Below the pieces are notes generated by a model. That model did not search any database. It had not been told where the DNA came from and saw only the letters and a list, made by a program, of their open reading frames with translations. 64,000 bases of DNA, from contig OZ005702.1 of assembly GCA_963930775.1 (NCBI GenBank), positions 868,001 to 932,000 of the forward strand. Reading direction: 5' to 3'. This DNA comes from Cliona cf. orientalis (lineage: Eukaryota > Porifera > Demospongiae > Clionaida > Clionaidae). Position 1 is the stretch's first letter, and every line of letters begins with the position of its first letter. The position numbers and the translations under genes were made by a program. Below are positions 22,036-33,673 of the stretch, in pieces.

Positions 22036-25000
22036 ATGGGGCGAAAGAAGATCACCATCACACGGATCCAGGATGAACGAAATAGACAGGTGAGAGAAAG
22101 AGGGAGGGAGAGGGAGGTGTACATGTGCATGTATGTCTACATGCATGTAAAAAAGGTTACTGGGATGGTATATGTATAGGTACATGTACGGTACATGTAC
22201 ATGCATTAAGTTTTGCATCATGCACATGTATGCAAATTCACAATGTTGTTTCCCATAAGAATTCTGATAACCCTTTATGAATTTCCTTATGCGCACGTAC
22301 ATACATGTATATACAGATTACCTTCAGTAAGCGGAAGGCCGGCCTACTAAAGAAAGCCTATGAGCTCAGCATTCTCTGCGATGTGGAGATCGCAGTTATC
22401 ATGATCACCAGCAACAAGAAGCTCTACCAGTACGCCAGCAGCAACATGAACTCCATCCTCATCCGCTACACAGAGTTCAAGGACCCCGACGAGAGCAAGA
22501 CCAACGCAGATATTCTCGACGTGAGGCCATTGAGTTGATGATGTCATTTGTAGTACATGTTGTTTAGCAATTGCATACTTAGTGCAATAATATCTTCAAG
22601 CTTACGTGCATATATAGCTCTGCTGTAGTATCAATCTAAGGATGTATTGCATATCACATGTTCTTGGCACTTCTGTGGGACACATTATTATCATGCCAGC
22701 TAGTGTTGACTTTAATTGGTAGCTAAACATAGCTATCCACCAGTCAGTGCTTCATGCTTTAACTCGAATTTTTCCAGAGTGACTATTCAAAAGCAGTTGA
22801 GTTGCATGTGGCTATTAGTCTTGAGACGTGCATCGTTTTGCATACATGTATTTCATTCAGTCAATGGTAGCACAGGTGCTTAGTAGGTCAATAGCAAGTC
22901 AGACCATGTATGACTTCACCCCCAATACATGTGTGTATAGCTATATTCCGGTCACCTGATGTGTTCAGTAATAATAATATTGTCATCATGCGTCTATTTG
23001 CTGTGCTGTCCAATCCCACACACGCACACAGGATATCACAAAGAAGGAGAAGGGAGGTGGGGGTCAGGATGAGTCGGGAGAGGAGGACAGCGGTCACTCT
23101 GTAAGTATCCCCTTTCTGTTCCCCTTTGTTCACCAGAATAGGTCCTTGTAACATTACACATACATGTACCGTCGCCTCTTTGTTCTTTCTTTGTTCACTC
23201 ATTCATAATTTTACTCTCTGACACGTGCATTAGAGTGCATGGTACTGAATCAGTGATCATGTTCTATCTAAAAGTATATATCAGAAGTAGTGACAGTATC
23301 AAAAATCCAAGATCTAGCAAAAAAATCAGTGTCTTAATAATGTATTTACTAGGGTAGCACTTCATATACTTTGCATACATGTACATGCAGAACTTTCTAG
23401 TGACTCCACACACTCAGGAGAGCTACAGGAAGATTGACGAAGAGTTTGATACCTTGCTTCGCCAGAATCAGATACCCCAGCAACCAGTCCAGGCTCATGG
23501 GATACAGGTGAACAGTTTGGACACATTCCCCCACCCCCCTTCCCCTTCCCCTTCCCCTTTCCCTCTTGTCAATTTTCACCTCGGGGGGGGGGGGGTCTCT
23601 CACTCTCCCCCCACCCTCTTATTCACTCATGGTAGCACACCATTAGGTGTTGTCAAGGGTTTAGGAGAAGAGAGCATGGAATATCTTTGTAACTTTATCC
23701 ATAATTTTATCCCTCCATTTTGGTGTGTGCACACATACACTACGCACGTACATCCCCAGACGCCCCTAGGCAGTGCTCCAGCGTCCATTCCCGCCGTGAT
23801 GCCTGTCTCTGTCCCGGTCTCGAGCACCAACACTGTCCATCGTCAGATCCACCAGCACCTCAAGGGTCAGCTAGAGACACAGAAGTCTTCGGGCAGCTCG
23901 GCTGGTCCTCTCTCCTCTGCCTCCAGTGGTAGTCTCTTCTCTCCACAGAGGTACGTATTATTATTCTAATACCGTAGATCTGGAAATTTTCGTGTACAGA
24001 AACTTTCGTATGATAAATTTTCGTGCAAAAATATTTTCGTAGGAACGACCCCTTACCGCATTAGCGTTAATAGTGCATACTAATTTTCGTAAGATTAATT
24101 TTCGTAGCCGCCACTGACTACGAAAATATTTTTACAACGAAAATTTCCAGATTTACGGTACAGTCAAATTTTTGTGTATCTAGTGGTCACTGTGTATTGC
24201 AGCCACTTAGTACAAAAATAATTGTGATTTTAACTTTCACATGATTTTATGGTAAAGGTCGTCACACACTCCATTAAGATACATTATCACCTAAAACGCG
24301 AATTTTCTTGCGCTAATTCGAACACGGTTCATTAGATTACATAGTGTAAATCCTGCCCCATCACTCATTTATTCACATTTCGATGCATCTCTCTCTCTTT
24401 CTCTTCCTTCTCCCTCATCTTAGTGATCTTTCCAGTGCCAGCCCTGCTGTTGTGGTCGGTAACAAGACGGGTCAGAAGTCTCCCATGCCCCCGCCCCAGA
24501 ACACGCCCACCAGGCTACAGATGATCAGGAACCAGACCCTCAAGCTCCACCTACCAGGAAGTGGACGGAACTATATATCTCTGCCAGGTTAGATTGCTAT
24601 AGTAATACCATTTTCAGAGCATCCCTATTTCATTTCTGCAGTAATGGAATAATATTATTATACATTCCTGAAGGCAAAGCTATTGTTATAGTCACTGTCT
24701 GTATGTTCTGACATGTGTTAATATTAAATTTTTAAAAATGCCCTATTAGTAGCCTCAAATTAACTTGAGTGTTGATGAGAGTGCTTGACACCTATTATGC
24801 ATTTATTGCTGCTAATTTAATAATTTTATGCGGACATGACTCCCATATACCTAAAAATTTAATAATAATTTTTGATGACTCTGTGCTAATGATATAACTA
24901 ACTAAGTCTTTTTGTTCTTATTATAATGCAACACACAGGTCCAGGAAGCTCTAAAAGTGCCACAGAAGAGGGTGTGGCCGATTCCCCCGAGGACCTGATG

Positions 25001-27084
25001 GGGGAGGAGCCTGACGGCAAGGACGAGGGAGCAGGGGGAGGGGGAGAGAAGGGAGGACGACCGGGATCAAAGCCACAGCTAAGGGTCTACATACCAGGAC
25101 AGAAGGAGTTTGTCCCTAGAACAGTGAGTCACTGAATAAACTTACTTAGCCGTAAGAAGCTTTTGTCAATGTCATGTTCATATACTGTATAGCCGGAAAT
25201 ATTGGCGGGAATTAAATTTGGCGGTTGAGCCCAAAATTGCTATTGCAAGAATATTAGCCGATTTGAATTTGGCGGTTCGGTACAGGATCGCCATACGTAT
25301 ATATGTGAGTAGGAAATTTTGGCAGATTATAATTTGGCCTTCAAACCGCCAAATTTTCCAGCTATACGGTAAGTAGCTTATTATTACCAGACCTCCCAAA
25401 TTTTCAGTATCATACACAGAAAACTTGATTAAATTTTGTTACTTTATCTTTATAGCAAGCTACATCTCCACTGGCTCAAGTTGGTCTAAATAATGCAGCT
25501 GGTGGAGGGGGTGGAGCTTCAGAGGCAGCTGGAGCCGAAGGGGGAGGAGGAGGAGGAGGGGGAATGGGACAGGCCCCTGCTATTGCCAACCAAACGACCA
25601 CCAGTACCGAGTCTCTAACCACTCCCATCCTCTCCCTGGCCACGCCCAACATGTTCAGCAGTCTTCCTCCATTGTTCTCTAGCTTCATGGGAGATTTCCC
25701 CTTTGGGCAGATTCCTGGTGGTGCAAGTGCCGGAGGAGGGGCTGGTGGGGGTGGGGCTAGTGCCATGGGGGCAGCTGGTGGAGGACATCCAGGTACTAAT
25801 TTACTAAAACAAACGTTAAGAACATACTCAATTAAATACAGTACTATATATATAGTTATGGCTGATATCAAGAGTATGTATGTACGTTAATGTATGTGAC
25901 ATACCGTGTAGCCAGAAATATTGGCGGGAATTAAATTTGGCGGTTGAGCCCAAAATCGCGATTGCAAGAATATTGGCGGATTTAAATTTGGCGGTTCGGT
26001 ACGGGATCGCCATATGTATAGTAGGAAATTTTTACTGATTTTTAATTTGGCAGTTTTAATATAGACCATCAAACTGCCAAATTTTCCAGCTATACGGTAG
26101 TTTGAAAATTGTATCAAAATGGAATTTATATTTTACTCAGATGACTTACAAATCTTATCATTACCCAGTGTATGTTATTATGGTGATTGTTTCTATTCTA
26201 CAGGGGGTGCTTCAGGAGACGGGGGATCAGCTGCCCTCGTTGCCTTCCCTGTGAGCATCCAGCCCTCGGCCAGCGGTCAGGGAATGGGAAACCTCGTACT
26301 TCAAGCTCAAAACATGGGGCAACCGTTTCTTCTCACTCCAACCTACGATCGGACACAGCACCCGTTGACAAATACTTCCCAGGGGGGCCCATCGGGTGGG
26401 GGACATGGGGCACCTCCCCCTCCTGCTGCTCCTCCCCCTCCATCTTCGCTGGCCTCGGCCCCCAGTATTAGTCCAAACATGATGAAGGACTTGGAACAAT
26501 TGAAGCAACAGTACGAGAGGACAACACAACTCATTCAACAGCAGCTGTTCTTTTCTCAAATGACATCCATGATGCAACAACAGCAACACCAGCAACAGCA
26601 GCAGCAGAATCAGCCCCCTCGGAATGACATCGACGTGGGGGGAGGGGGAGGGGGACCTCCCAACGGCCCCCCGGGGGGAGGCGGGGGAACAGCAGGAGGG
26701 CAACTAGAGGGAACAGGTACGATTCTGTATGATATCAGAGTATAAACATGTACTGATTTCGTTTTGCATTCAGGTTCGCAAGGAGCTGCTGGTCACGGTG
26801 TTGGAGGTGGAGCTCCGCCTGCTGGTGCTAGCGTATCACCGCTGGGTGCCAGTCGAGACACTCGGGGAGGAGGTGGAGGAGGAGGTGGAGGGCTGGGCTC
26901 ACAGGAGTCAGACGCTGAAGCACAGGCCAATCAGTTCATCAATGGTTCCGACGTAATGATTAGCTCTCGGTCGCAGTCGGACAGCCTTCTGCGACGAACT
27001 GCAAGAGACGTGGGAGAATTGGATAGTGAGGACTTGGCTGCATCGAAGAGACCACGTCTTGATACGTCTGTTTCGGCACTTTAA
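22036..27084 (+). CDS. MEF2: MEF2 MADS-box transcription factor
   Basis: DNA-binding regulator of muscle and differentiation genes in animals, recognising YTAWWWWTAR sites as a dimer. Ten exons (22036-22089, 22317-22520, 23032-23100, 23391-23507, 23760-23950, 24424-24587, 24939-25123, 25456-25792, 26204-26716, 26774-27084) give 2145 nt, 714 residues, all phases matching. The MADS box (1-58) begins [18 protein letters not shown] and continues [22 protein letters not shown]; the MEF2 domain (59-86) reads [20 protein letters not shown]. The intron after codon 18 is at the position typical of animal MEF2. The remainder is long and low in complexity, with Gly-, Pro- and Gln-rich tracts (exons 7-10) and a KRPRLD nuclear-localisation-like end. 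It is much longer than vertebrate MEF2 (about 500). Two MITE copies occupy consecutive introns. Confidence 0.95.
23970..24160. mobile_element. MITE-like element (TTTTCGTA-rich) in a MEF2 intron
   Basis: About 190 bp. The left end TACCGTAGATCTGGAAATTT and right end are complementary over about 24 bp (right end CCAGATTTACGGTA). Interior repeats of TTTTCGTA and its variants are present. It lies in the fifth MEF2 intron. Confidence 0.85.
25183..25371. mobile_element. MITE family A, copy 2
   Basis: Same family as 20184-20390, with ends TGTATAGCCGGAAATATTGG and CCAGCTATACGGTA and the same internal AATTTGGCGG motifs. It is located in the seventh intron of MEF2. Confidence 0.9.
25902..26099. mobile_element. 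MITE family A, copy 3
   Basis: Third copy, with ends TACCGTGTAGCCAGAAATAT and CCAGCTATACGGTA. It lies in the eighth intron of MEF2, about 530 bp from copy 2 with one exon between them. The internal sequence is more diverged near its right end. Confidence 0.9.
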
Positions 27085-27579
27085 AACTTACCAAAAAAAG
27101 TGTTCATTGATCATCTATGACATGTAGTGTACCACTTATGTACAACATTTCATCTGTTCTCACTCACTCCCTCCCCCACCCCCACACCACCACCCTCAGT
27201 GGTGTACACAAGATTTGGCACTATTAGTTTTGTACACGTTTGTCTTGTCCTTGCAACTATTGCAGTATCACCGTCACCGTTATTGTTACATGTATGTATA
27301 GCAATAATATTATGTGGTAGTTTCCATCTGTCATCTGTTTCAATTCACCCCTGTTTATAAATAAAATGTATCATTAAAAATATAATTTTCTACCCTAGTT
27401 TTTGTAACTAATAATTATTATTATTGTAACTGTTACGGCAACTTGGCATAACATTAATATTTCTATTTCCTTTCGATTTCAGCTACAATAAATAAATGAA
27501 AACCTTGATAAATAGGGAGCTTATTATTAAATTTTGTGTTACCAAAAAGATACACACAAAATTATATAATGACTGTGAA
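27085..27579. other. Convergent intergenic region, MEF2 3' UTR
   Basis: Downstream of the MEF2 stop. A candidate AATAAA polyadenylation signal lies at about 27360-27366 and others near 27487-27495. No other feature was seen before the SECIS-like hairpin of the convergent gene. Confidence 0.5.
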
Positions 27580-27655
27580 GAGTTCCATAACTTCAGGCAA
27601 TCTGCCTCTTGGCGGTGACCAAGTTTGAGCAGCTACCTTCATGAGAGAGAATCCC
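27580..27655 (-). promoter_or_regulatory. Candidate SECIS element (selenocysteine insertion hairpin)
   Basis: On the minus strand, in the 3' UTR of the C18orf32-like gene, 78 nt past its stop. Read 5'->3': helix I GGGATTC/GGAACTC (27649-27655 with 27580-27586); internal loop; 5' quartet ATGA (27639-27642) opposite TGAA (27592-27595); helix II GGTAGCTGCT with AGGCAGATTGCC, one bulged A; then unpaired CAAA with the conserved AAA (27624-27626); apical mini-stem CTTGG/CCAAG closing loop TCACCG. Twelve nucleotides separate ATGA from AAA. These are the defining parts of a type II eukaryotic SECIS. Folding was done by eye. Confidence 0.75.
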
Positions 27656-27732
27656 TGAGTGATATCGATAACGATAGCAAAGAGAATTCTATTGGATCCA
27701 ATTCACAGCGTTGATAAAGGTGGCAGTTTTTA

Positions 27733-28096
27733 TCATGTCTTGCATGATTCGGTGACTTTGGCGGCCGAGACCAGACCCTCTGCTTCAGCAGTGATCCTTT
27801 GCCTGTGTAGGGAAGAGAGAGAGGAGGAAAGAAATAAATGAGGGCTAAAATTGTCAAATTATGATGTGTCAACCATCATTAGCAGCCTACCTGACGTTTG
27901 ACTGATCTACTTGGGAGGCGGGGCCCTTTTGCTGATCTTGGCCGTTGACATGGCTTGTCGGATCTTCCTTATTTTCCGATGCCTTGATCGCCTTCCCCGC
28001 TGGATCTACTCCCTTCCACCAGTCAACCAGAGGCTTGATCACTACCCTCCACAGGAGCAGCGCCACCGGGATCACGAAACAGCTTATTCAGACCAT
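27733..28096 (-). CDS. C18orf32 (UPF0729) homologue with in-frame TGA, candidate selenoprotein
   Basis: Two exons (27891-28096, 27733-27802), 92 codons including stop. The start ATG is 28096-28094; codon 3 is TGA (28090-28088), followed by ISCFVIPVALLLWRVVIKPLVDWW. Human C18orf32, as I recall it, begins MVCIPCIVIPVLLW, so TGA sits exactly where the first Cys of the CxxC is found, giving U-x-x-C. Without readthrough no ATG remains in the frame, yet the downstream coding sequence, splice phases and family similarity are intact. The rest is a hydrophobic segment (about 7-24), then a polar tail with KAIKASENKED. A SECIS-like hairpin is present in the 3' UTR. The human protein is a small ER/lipid-droplet-associated membrane protein of unclear activity. 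Alternatives are a sequencing error or a decayed gene. The promoter side holds MARE- and NRF-1-like sites. Confidence 0.75.
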
Positions 28097-28140
28097 TTTG
28101 ATTTCTCGCTCGCTCTTCTTTGAGAAATTATGACGTGTCC

Positions 28141-28178
28141 TGCTGACTCAGCGGAGGTCATGGTTATGCGCATGCGCA
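28141..28178. promoter_or_regulatory. MARE-like and NRF-1-like palindromes upstream of the C18orf32-like gene
   Basis: TGCTGACTCAGCG (28141-28153) matches 12 of 13 positions of a Maf recognition element; TGCGCATGCGCA (28167-28178) is a perfect NRF-1-type palindrome. They lie 45-82 bp upstream of the ATG at 28096, between that gene and the CCDC124 stop codon. Confidence 0.5.
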
Positions 28179-28256
28179 TTAAATAACATTGGCGATCCAT
28201 TACCACACTGAGATAATTTTGCACAATGTATATACTATACATGTAGCATGGCTGTA

Positions 28257-29075
28257 CTATGTCTTAGCATTGTGAGCAATGTAGTGCTGGTTCATGGGGT
28301 TTTCTGGTGACTTCATCCATTCCTTTCTAAGCAGCTGCTTCAATTGAGACATTCTCAAATTCGGGTTTTCCTCTTTCAATCGAGGCAGCTCCCTTTCCTC
28401 GTAGGCTGCGTAGGCTGCCTTCATTCTTCTCTCTGGATGTCTGTCTTGAGGCTCTTGCCCGACGCTTAGCACCGCAATGGCTTCATCAATAGTTCTTGCT
28501 TCTATCTCACCAGCCATTCGTCTTTCCTGAGCCTCACGGTTAGGATTGAGTTCAAGGGTTGGTTCATCGATTGACAGCCTTTTTGGGAGAGCAGTAGCAC
28601 CCACTGAGGCCTCACTCTCTCTCCTTCGCTGTTCTTCAGCTTCAGCAATTTGAGCACGGGTAACCTTTGCTGCCCCTCCTCCTCCTCCTCTGGATGACCT
28701 CCCCCCAGGGCCAAGCTTAGCCTCTTCTTCAGCTAGGAGGAGTTTGGCCTCCTGCTTCTTGTCGAGCTGTTCTTGTCGCTTCTTCTCACGTTCAGCCTGT
28801 GAAAACAAAACAAAAAAAAAATGATGAATGAAATGATAGAACTAGCCAGTCTGCAGTGCAGCCCATTGATGTACATAGTATAAAGCTTCCAAATAATTTA
28901 GTGTGTCATTTTGTACCCTTCTATCTTGTTTTCTCTGAGCATGTTTGTCGTCGTCTTTCCAGTAGGCGTCCTCTTCAGCCCTTCTCTTTCTCTCGTCCGC
29001 CTCTTGCTTGGCTGCCTGTTTCCTCTCTCTGGCAGCTGCCGCCTTGCTGTTCTCTCCCTTAAACTTCTTCGGCAT
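28257..29075 (-). CDS. CCDC124: CCDC124 (Lso2-type ribosome hibernation / translation factor)
   Basis: Conserved eukaryotic coiled-coil protein; its yeast homologue Lso2 binds the ribosome A site and aids recovery from dormancy. Two exons (28917-29075, 28257-28796) encode 232 residues; human CCDC124 is 223. The N-terminus MPKKFKGENSKAAAARE and DAYWKDDDKH are nearly invariant in the family and include the ribosome-binding segment. A Lys/Glu-rich coiled coil follows. The C-terminal domain contains VTRAQIAEAEEQRR, EARTIDEAIAVLSV, DRHPERRMKAAYAAYEE and ENPNLRMSQLKQLL, ending NPMNQHYIAHNA. The first ATG gives the exact family start. It is divergent from neugrin with only 83 bp between start codons. 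Confidence 0.96.
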
Positions 29076-29158
29076 AGCTCCACATTTGTTTAGCCAGCCT
29101 CCCCAAATAATGCCACCGACCCCACCAACTAATTCGGGGGATTTCCTCGCTCCAGCTG
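29076..29158. promoter_or_regulatory. 83-bp divergent promoter (CCDC124 / neugrin)
   Basis: The whole space between the two start codons is 83 bp, so both transcripts must begin within it or inside the partner gene. No TATA box was seen. Confidence 0.55.
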
Positions 29159-29733
29159 ATGCGCACCATGCACCATCTTGTGTCATCATGCTGTCTTTCA
29201 ACTCTGTCAAGAATTAGCAACATCCGACTGTGCCAGAGAAGCTTATGGAGAGCAGCAGAATTCTGCAGAAGTTATCAAACTGAGCTCATAGATACCAATG
29301 ACCCAGAAGCTCAAAGGTATGCCTGCAGCCTGGCATGATCTACTGCATACGTCTTTTCAGTTGTGCTTCAAAATTGTCTAGAGCCAAGAACCCAGCTGGA
29401 TTAGAGGACAAGAACTGGAGAGATCTTCGAAAGAAGCAGAGACTCGGGCACAGCCATTGGCAGCCAATGAAGCGACTCACTCACGAACAAATAGACCACC
29501 TGAGAAATCTCAAACAGATGAAGCCGGAGGAATGGACCAATCAGAAGCTTGCATCAAAGTTTGGAATCAGTGTACCATCTGTGATTCGTATACTGAAGAG
29601 TAAATTTGATGCCACTCCCGAGATGCGTGCAAGACAAGACGCCAAGGCTCTTCAACAGAGAGACAGTCGAAGAGAAAAGATACATCATGAACGCAAAAGA
29701 GAACCAAAATCTAGAGAATTAGAATCAATCTAA
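29159..29733 (+). CDS. NGRN: Neugrin / Rrg9-like mitochondrial protein
   Basis: Neugrin takes part in mitochondrial 16S rRNA pseudouridylation and ribosome assembly in mammals. Two exons (29159-29316, 29361-29733) give 176 residues. The first exon encodes a basic, Ser/Cys-rich presequence (MRTMHHLVSSCCLSTLSRIS) consistent with mitochondrial import. The core domain follows: DKNWRDLRKKQRLG, HWQPMKRLTHEQIDHLRNLK, PEEWTNQKLASKFGISVPSV and IRILKSKF, a helix-turn-helix-like segment matching human neugrin. The protein is shorter than human (291) because the poorly conserved C-terminal tail is absent. The upstream ATG at 29159 was chosen because it yields the presequence and an in-phase splice. Confidence 0.88.
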
Positions 29734-29903
29734 AGCACTCCCTTAATCATATCCATATTATTGCTGCAATCACAATAGCAATAATAAAATGTGCAATATT
29801 TATTAAGAAAATTAATATTGAGTACCCTATTAATCGTGATTGGTGATAATTATTGGAGCGCTATTATACAAAAATATTATTATCATGATTGATGAAAATG
29901 AAG

Positions 29904-32900
29904 CTATGAATATCTATAACTGAGCAAATTCTCAAGTCTATATACAAATAAATAGCTGAGAATGGAGCAAATATCTGCCGTCATCTGAAAGGCTCCTTCG
30001 TACATGAACCGTGGAGCAAAGATCCACCAGACCATCAGGTGGCGTCGATGGATTGAAGCCGCCAAAACTGTCACCACCATCTACATGAGCAAAAAATCAC
30101 TATTACCATCAGATTCTCTATCTAGCTAATTTTTCAATTGCAATGCTATAAGCAAAAGGTTCTTGATTTACAGTTAATTTGTGCCCCTCACCTTTATTGA
30201 GTGAAAGGTGATGTACTGAAGAATAATCTTGAATAGCTCATCGGAAGGTGCCTTCTTGGGATTCTCTGGCTGACTTGGATTCAAAAATAGAAGTAAAGGT
30301 AATCCCAGACCAAAGAGAAGCTGAAGTAAGAAGATGAGTTAATAAGCATTAAATTTTATCTATGGTGGTAAGATCTGCTAATGAATGATAAAAATAGGAG
30401 CTACCGAATTAATTAATTTTAATAATTATTACCTGTGAGGCCAGTGTGTTGAGTCCAACCAGGGCACCTGCAATGGGGAGGTTGTATGTGTGTATCTCTC
30501 CATGAAGACCGACAAAGCCAGCCTCAAACCTCAGACTGGTGACGATGGCATGGTGACCAAACCCAAAGAAGAACTGGAAGCTCATTAGTCCCCACAATAC
30601 ACAGACTGGCCAAGAAGAACCTATGGTGAAGAAATTAGGTTATCAAAACTTGCATCTATTTCTCATTCTATATAGGTACCTGATTCCTTATCCTTCAAGC
30701 CCTTGATTGTGAGAGCCACTTGAGCGGCCATGATGACAGCTGATAGAGCTATGCTGTCGTTGAGGAGGAGAGCAACTGGGATCCACAAAGCCACCAAAAG
30801 AAAGAGATTGGTGAGAGGGATGAGTGCTGTCAGAGATGGATGAAGGACGTGTCTGATCGTGTCTTGTGAGAAACTGTCACCTGGCTGGATATGATGTAAA
30901 TTCGATCTTCTCAGCCTCGGTCCTTGAGTTTCAGTTTCAGTCGGAAAATTTCTTTCATTCCTAGCACCATCATTCAAAGTTGAAGTCATGTCGGCATTAT
31001 TAGTAGGGTTTTCCTCGCAGTTCATTGTCAGTACTCTCTCCCCTCTCTTGAGTGGCATCACGACACAAAGCACCATGGCAACAGCACTGACAAGATAGAC
31101 GATCCTAGGGAGAGTCACGTGCTTCCACCAGGCAAGATCCTCCAAGTCCGTCTGAGGAAGACACAGCAACACCCAAAAGCCACAAACACAGAGAACAGCC
31201 AAAAGAAATCCATATTTTGCCACAAAAAGCAGCCACTGGTTCAAATGTCGTGCTCCGGCACTTTTTTGCACGAGGAGTAGAAATCCAACGGGAACTGAGA
31301 TAACAGCTGCACAGGAGAGCGCCATCCTTGAATAGGCTAGCCATTCCCCAAGAAACTCGTACGCCACAGGCAGAGCGTGAATGAAAGTGGTGGCCACACA
31401 TCCATCTTGGACCTGCAAGTCTCTGCAAGCGTAGAAGATCTTGACTAAACGAATGCACACCATTGCGGCAATGTGGGGAGCAGCTGTTCTTGCCACTCGA
31501 TTCAGCATAGCTTTATCAAGTACTAGATTAGTTTCATTACTGAACTCGATTTGAAGACTTCTAATGGTGAAACAAACTAGAAGGCTTTGGAGGAAGAAAT
31601 TCACCATGTCTGCTTCATAGAGGACAAAACTGTTAGAAAGCATCGCCACGCCATAGAGGATGGTGATCGCAATAGAAAGCAGCTGGAGAACTGAAAGTTG
31701 GTCCACGAATGAGAGAAGTCTTTGTCTACTACGTAACAAATCCTTCAGAGATTGGAAGATGGCAGGACTGAAAAATAAGATGAAAATTACGATGGATGCA
31801 GCTAGGCTGTGGAGGGATAAGGCAAGTACCAGAGATATAATGCCACTAAACGTTAGCTCAAGCTGAACAATGTTAGAGAACAGAGCAAGTACAGTAGTCA
31901 CTCCTAGTCCGCCCATAGCTCCATAGGGTAAGGCCTGTCTTAGAGTAGTGGCACCACTTTCAACGTCAATAAGCATCAGTGGTACCACGGTAACAGAGAG
32001 GAGAAGCAGAATCAGCCCCTCTGTGATTGACACGTCATCAAACTTTGCCCAAATGCTCTGGCACATCACCTTCACCTCCTTCATGTAGCCAACATAAGCA
32101 GCTGCAACATCTGTGAGGTCCTTCTGCAAAGATTCAATGCTTTCTCTTTCAACCAGCTTCTTGTGAAGTTCAAGTACACGATTTAGATCACCTTGCAATG
32201 ACTGAAATATATTGGAGGGAAAGTCATCTGAATGTTTGGCATAGGTTGTAAGATATTTCTGAATCTGCAGAGCATTCTCCTGTAGCGCTACTAAGAATTC
32301 CATTGTTACTCGTCCAGAAAAGCCATCATCCAAGGACTCGTCACTGTTCTTGGAATCGGAATCGGACCCTTGATAGGGTAGGAACACCTCAGGGATGATC
32401 ATACCAAGACTAGAGAAGGGAATGGGTATGCCAAGCGTCATGGCAACGGTAGGTATGATGTCGATCTGGTTGATAGAACGTTCCGATGGCTAGACACGTA
32501 CACACGCACACAAAAAAACAACATAAATAGTATTGGCACACACCGTAGCATTAATGCATAAACATATTTCCTTATACCATAAAACTGTACAACTTTGAAA
32601 AATGCCTCATTTCAACAGCTAGTAGGCCCCATGATCCCTCACTCATTCACGAAATTGAACACTATAATAATATAATTATGCATACTTCGCAAAGGGGAGG
32701 GCAGGCCTGGTTTAAGGCTAGCTGTACTTACTTACATGCAATATATTTCATACTCACTTGGTGGGGGTTGAAGATTGGTCTAGGTGAATAGATCAGGAGG
32801 GCAGCATCAGTCTCCATCTCTGTCTCCCCTCCATGGTCCCCTGTTGATGTCATACCATGATCACCTAATACAAACACTAGCGTATCTTCATCCAGCGATG

Positions 32901-33641
32901 TCAGAACTGATCTAAATGAAAAATATAGCAACAGTCATCTTGCATCAAAAGCTAAAAAAAATTAATATCCCTTTAGTAACAGATCATCAGGTGAAAAAGA
33001 CTAGCAAACTGTCCCTTCTTCCCAGCCCTCTTAAAAATCCCACTGGTATATGTACATGTACATTGGGCTTTTCCATTAATAAAGGATACACCCCCACGGA
33101 AGACCAATAATTACTTCCTGACGGTATAAGCTGTAAAATTTTAATTACTTTCTTGATGGATATTTAGCCACTTTATATTAATTCTTGATGGTCAGCCAAT
33201 GCAATTTTAATGATTCCAAACGGTGTTGTTAATAGTTGGAGGTGTAATTAATTGACAGGGTATCACTAGAAAATGTTTTTTTTTACATGATCTACATGTG
33301 ACATTGTGCAGTTAATTGTCTAATTAATGCTATCATGTGATGCACAGTGGAGTAGGAAGCAATTATACATTGGGGGGGGGGGGCCAAGGTACTCGGTCAT
33401 GCGCGATGCAGAATTAGTCATAGCGGCTAGTTTCTAAAAGCCTACCTTTTTTAACACATGTTACTGACATTAATCAGTATGCTAAAAATTAGACATTCGA
33501 GACCTTATCCTACTAATAAGCTAAGACTTTCTGGTCTTCTATCCTTGCTAAGTATAATTAGCTATCCATCCTTTTATTGGAGGGGCCAGCCCTTCTACAG
33601 GATTGGGGGGGGGCCACTGGCCCCCCCCCGGCCCCCCTAGC

Positions 33642-33673
<32 letters not shown>

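Noticed and set aside
26227-26703. Antisense Leu-rich frame in MEF2
   Set aside because: Produced by Gln- and Gly-rich codons of MEF2 exon 9 read backwards.
28076-28096. Start of the C18orf32-like protein at the GTG codon 28075 (V-I-P-V...)
   Set aside because: Non-ATG initiation would drop the conserved MVxIxC segment, whereas the ATG at 28096 with TGA as Sec restores the full family N-terminus and is backed by a SECIS-like hairpin.
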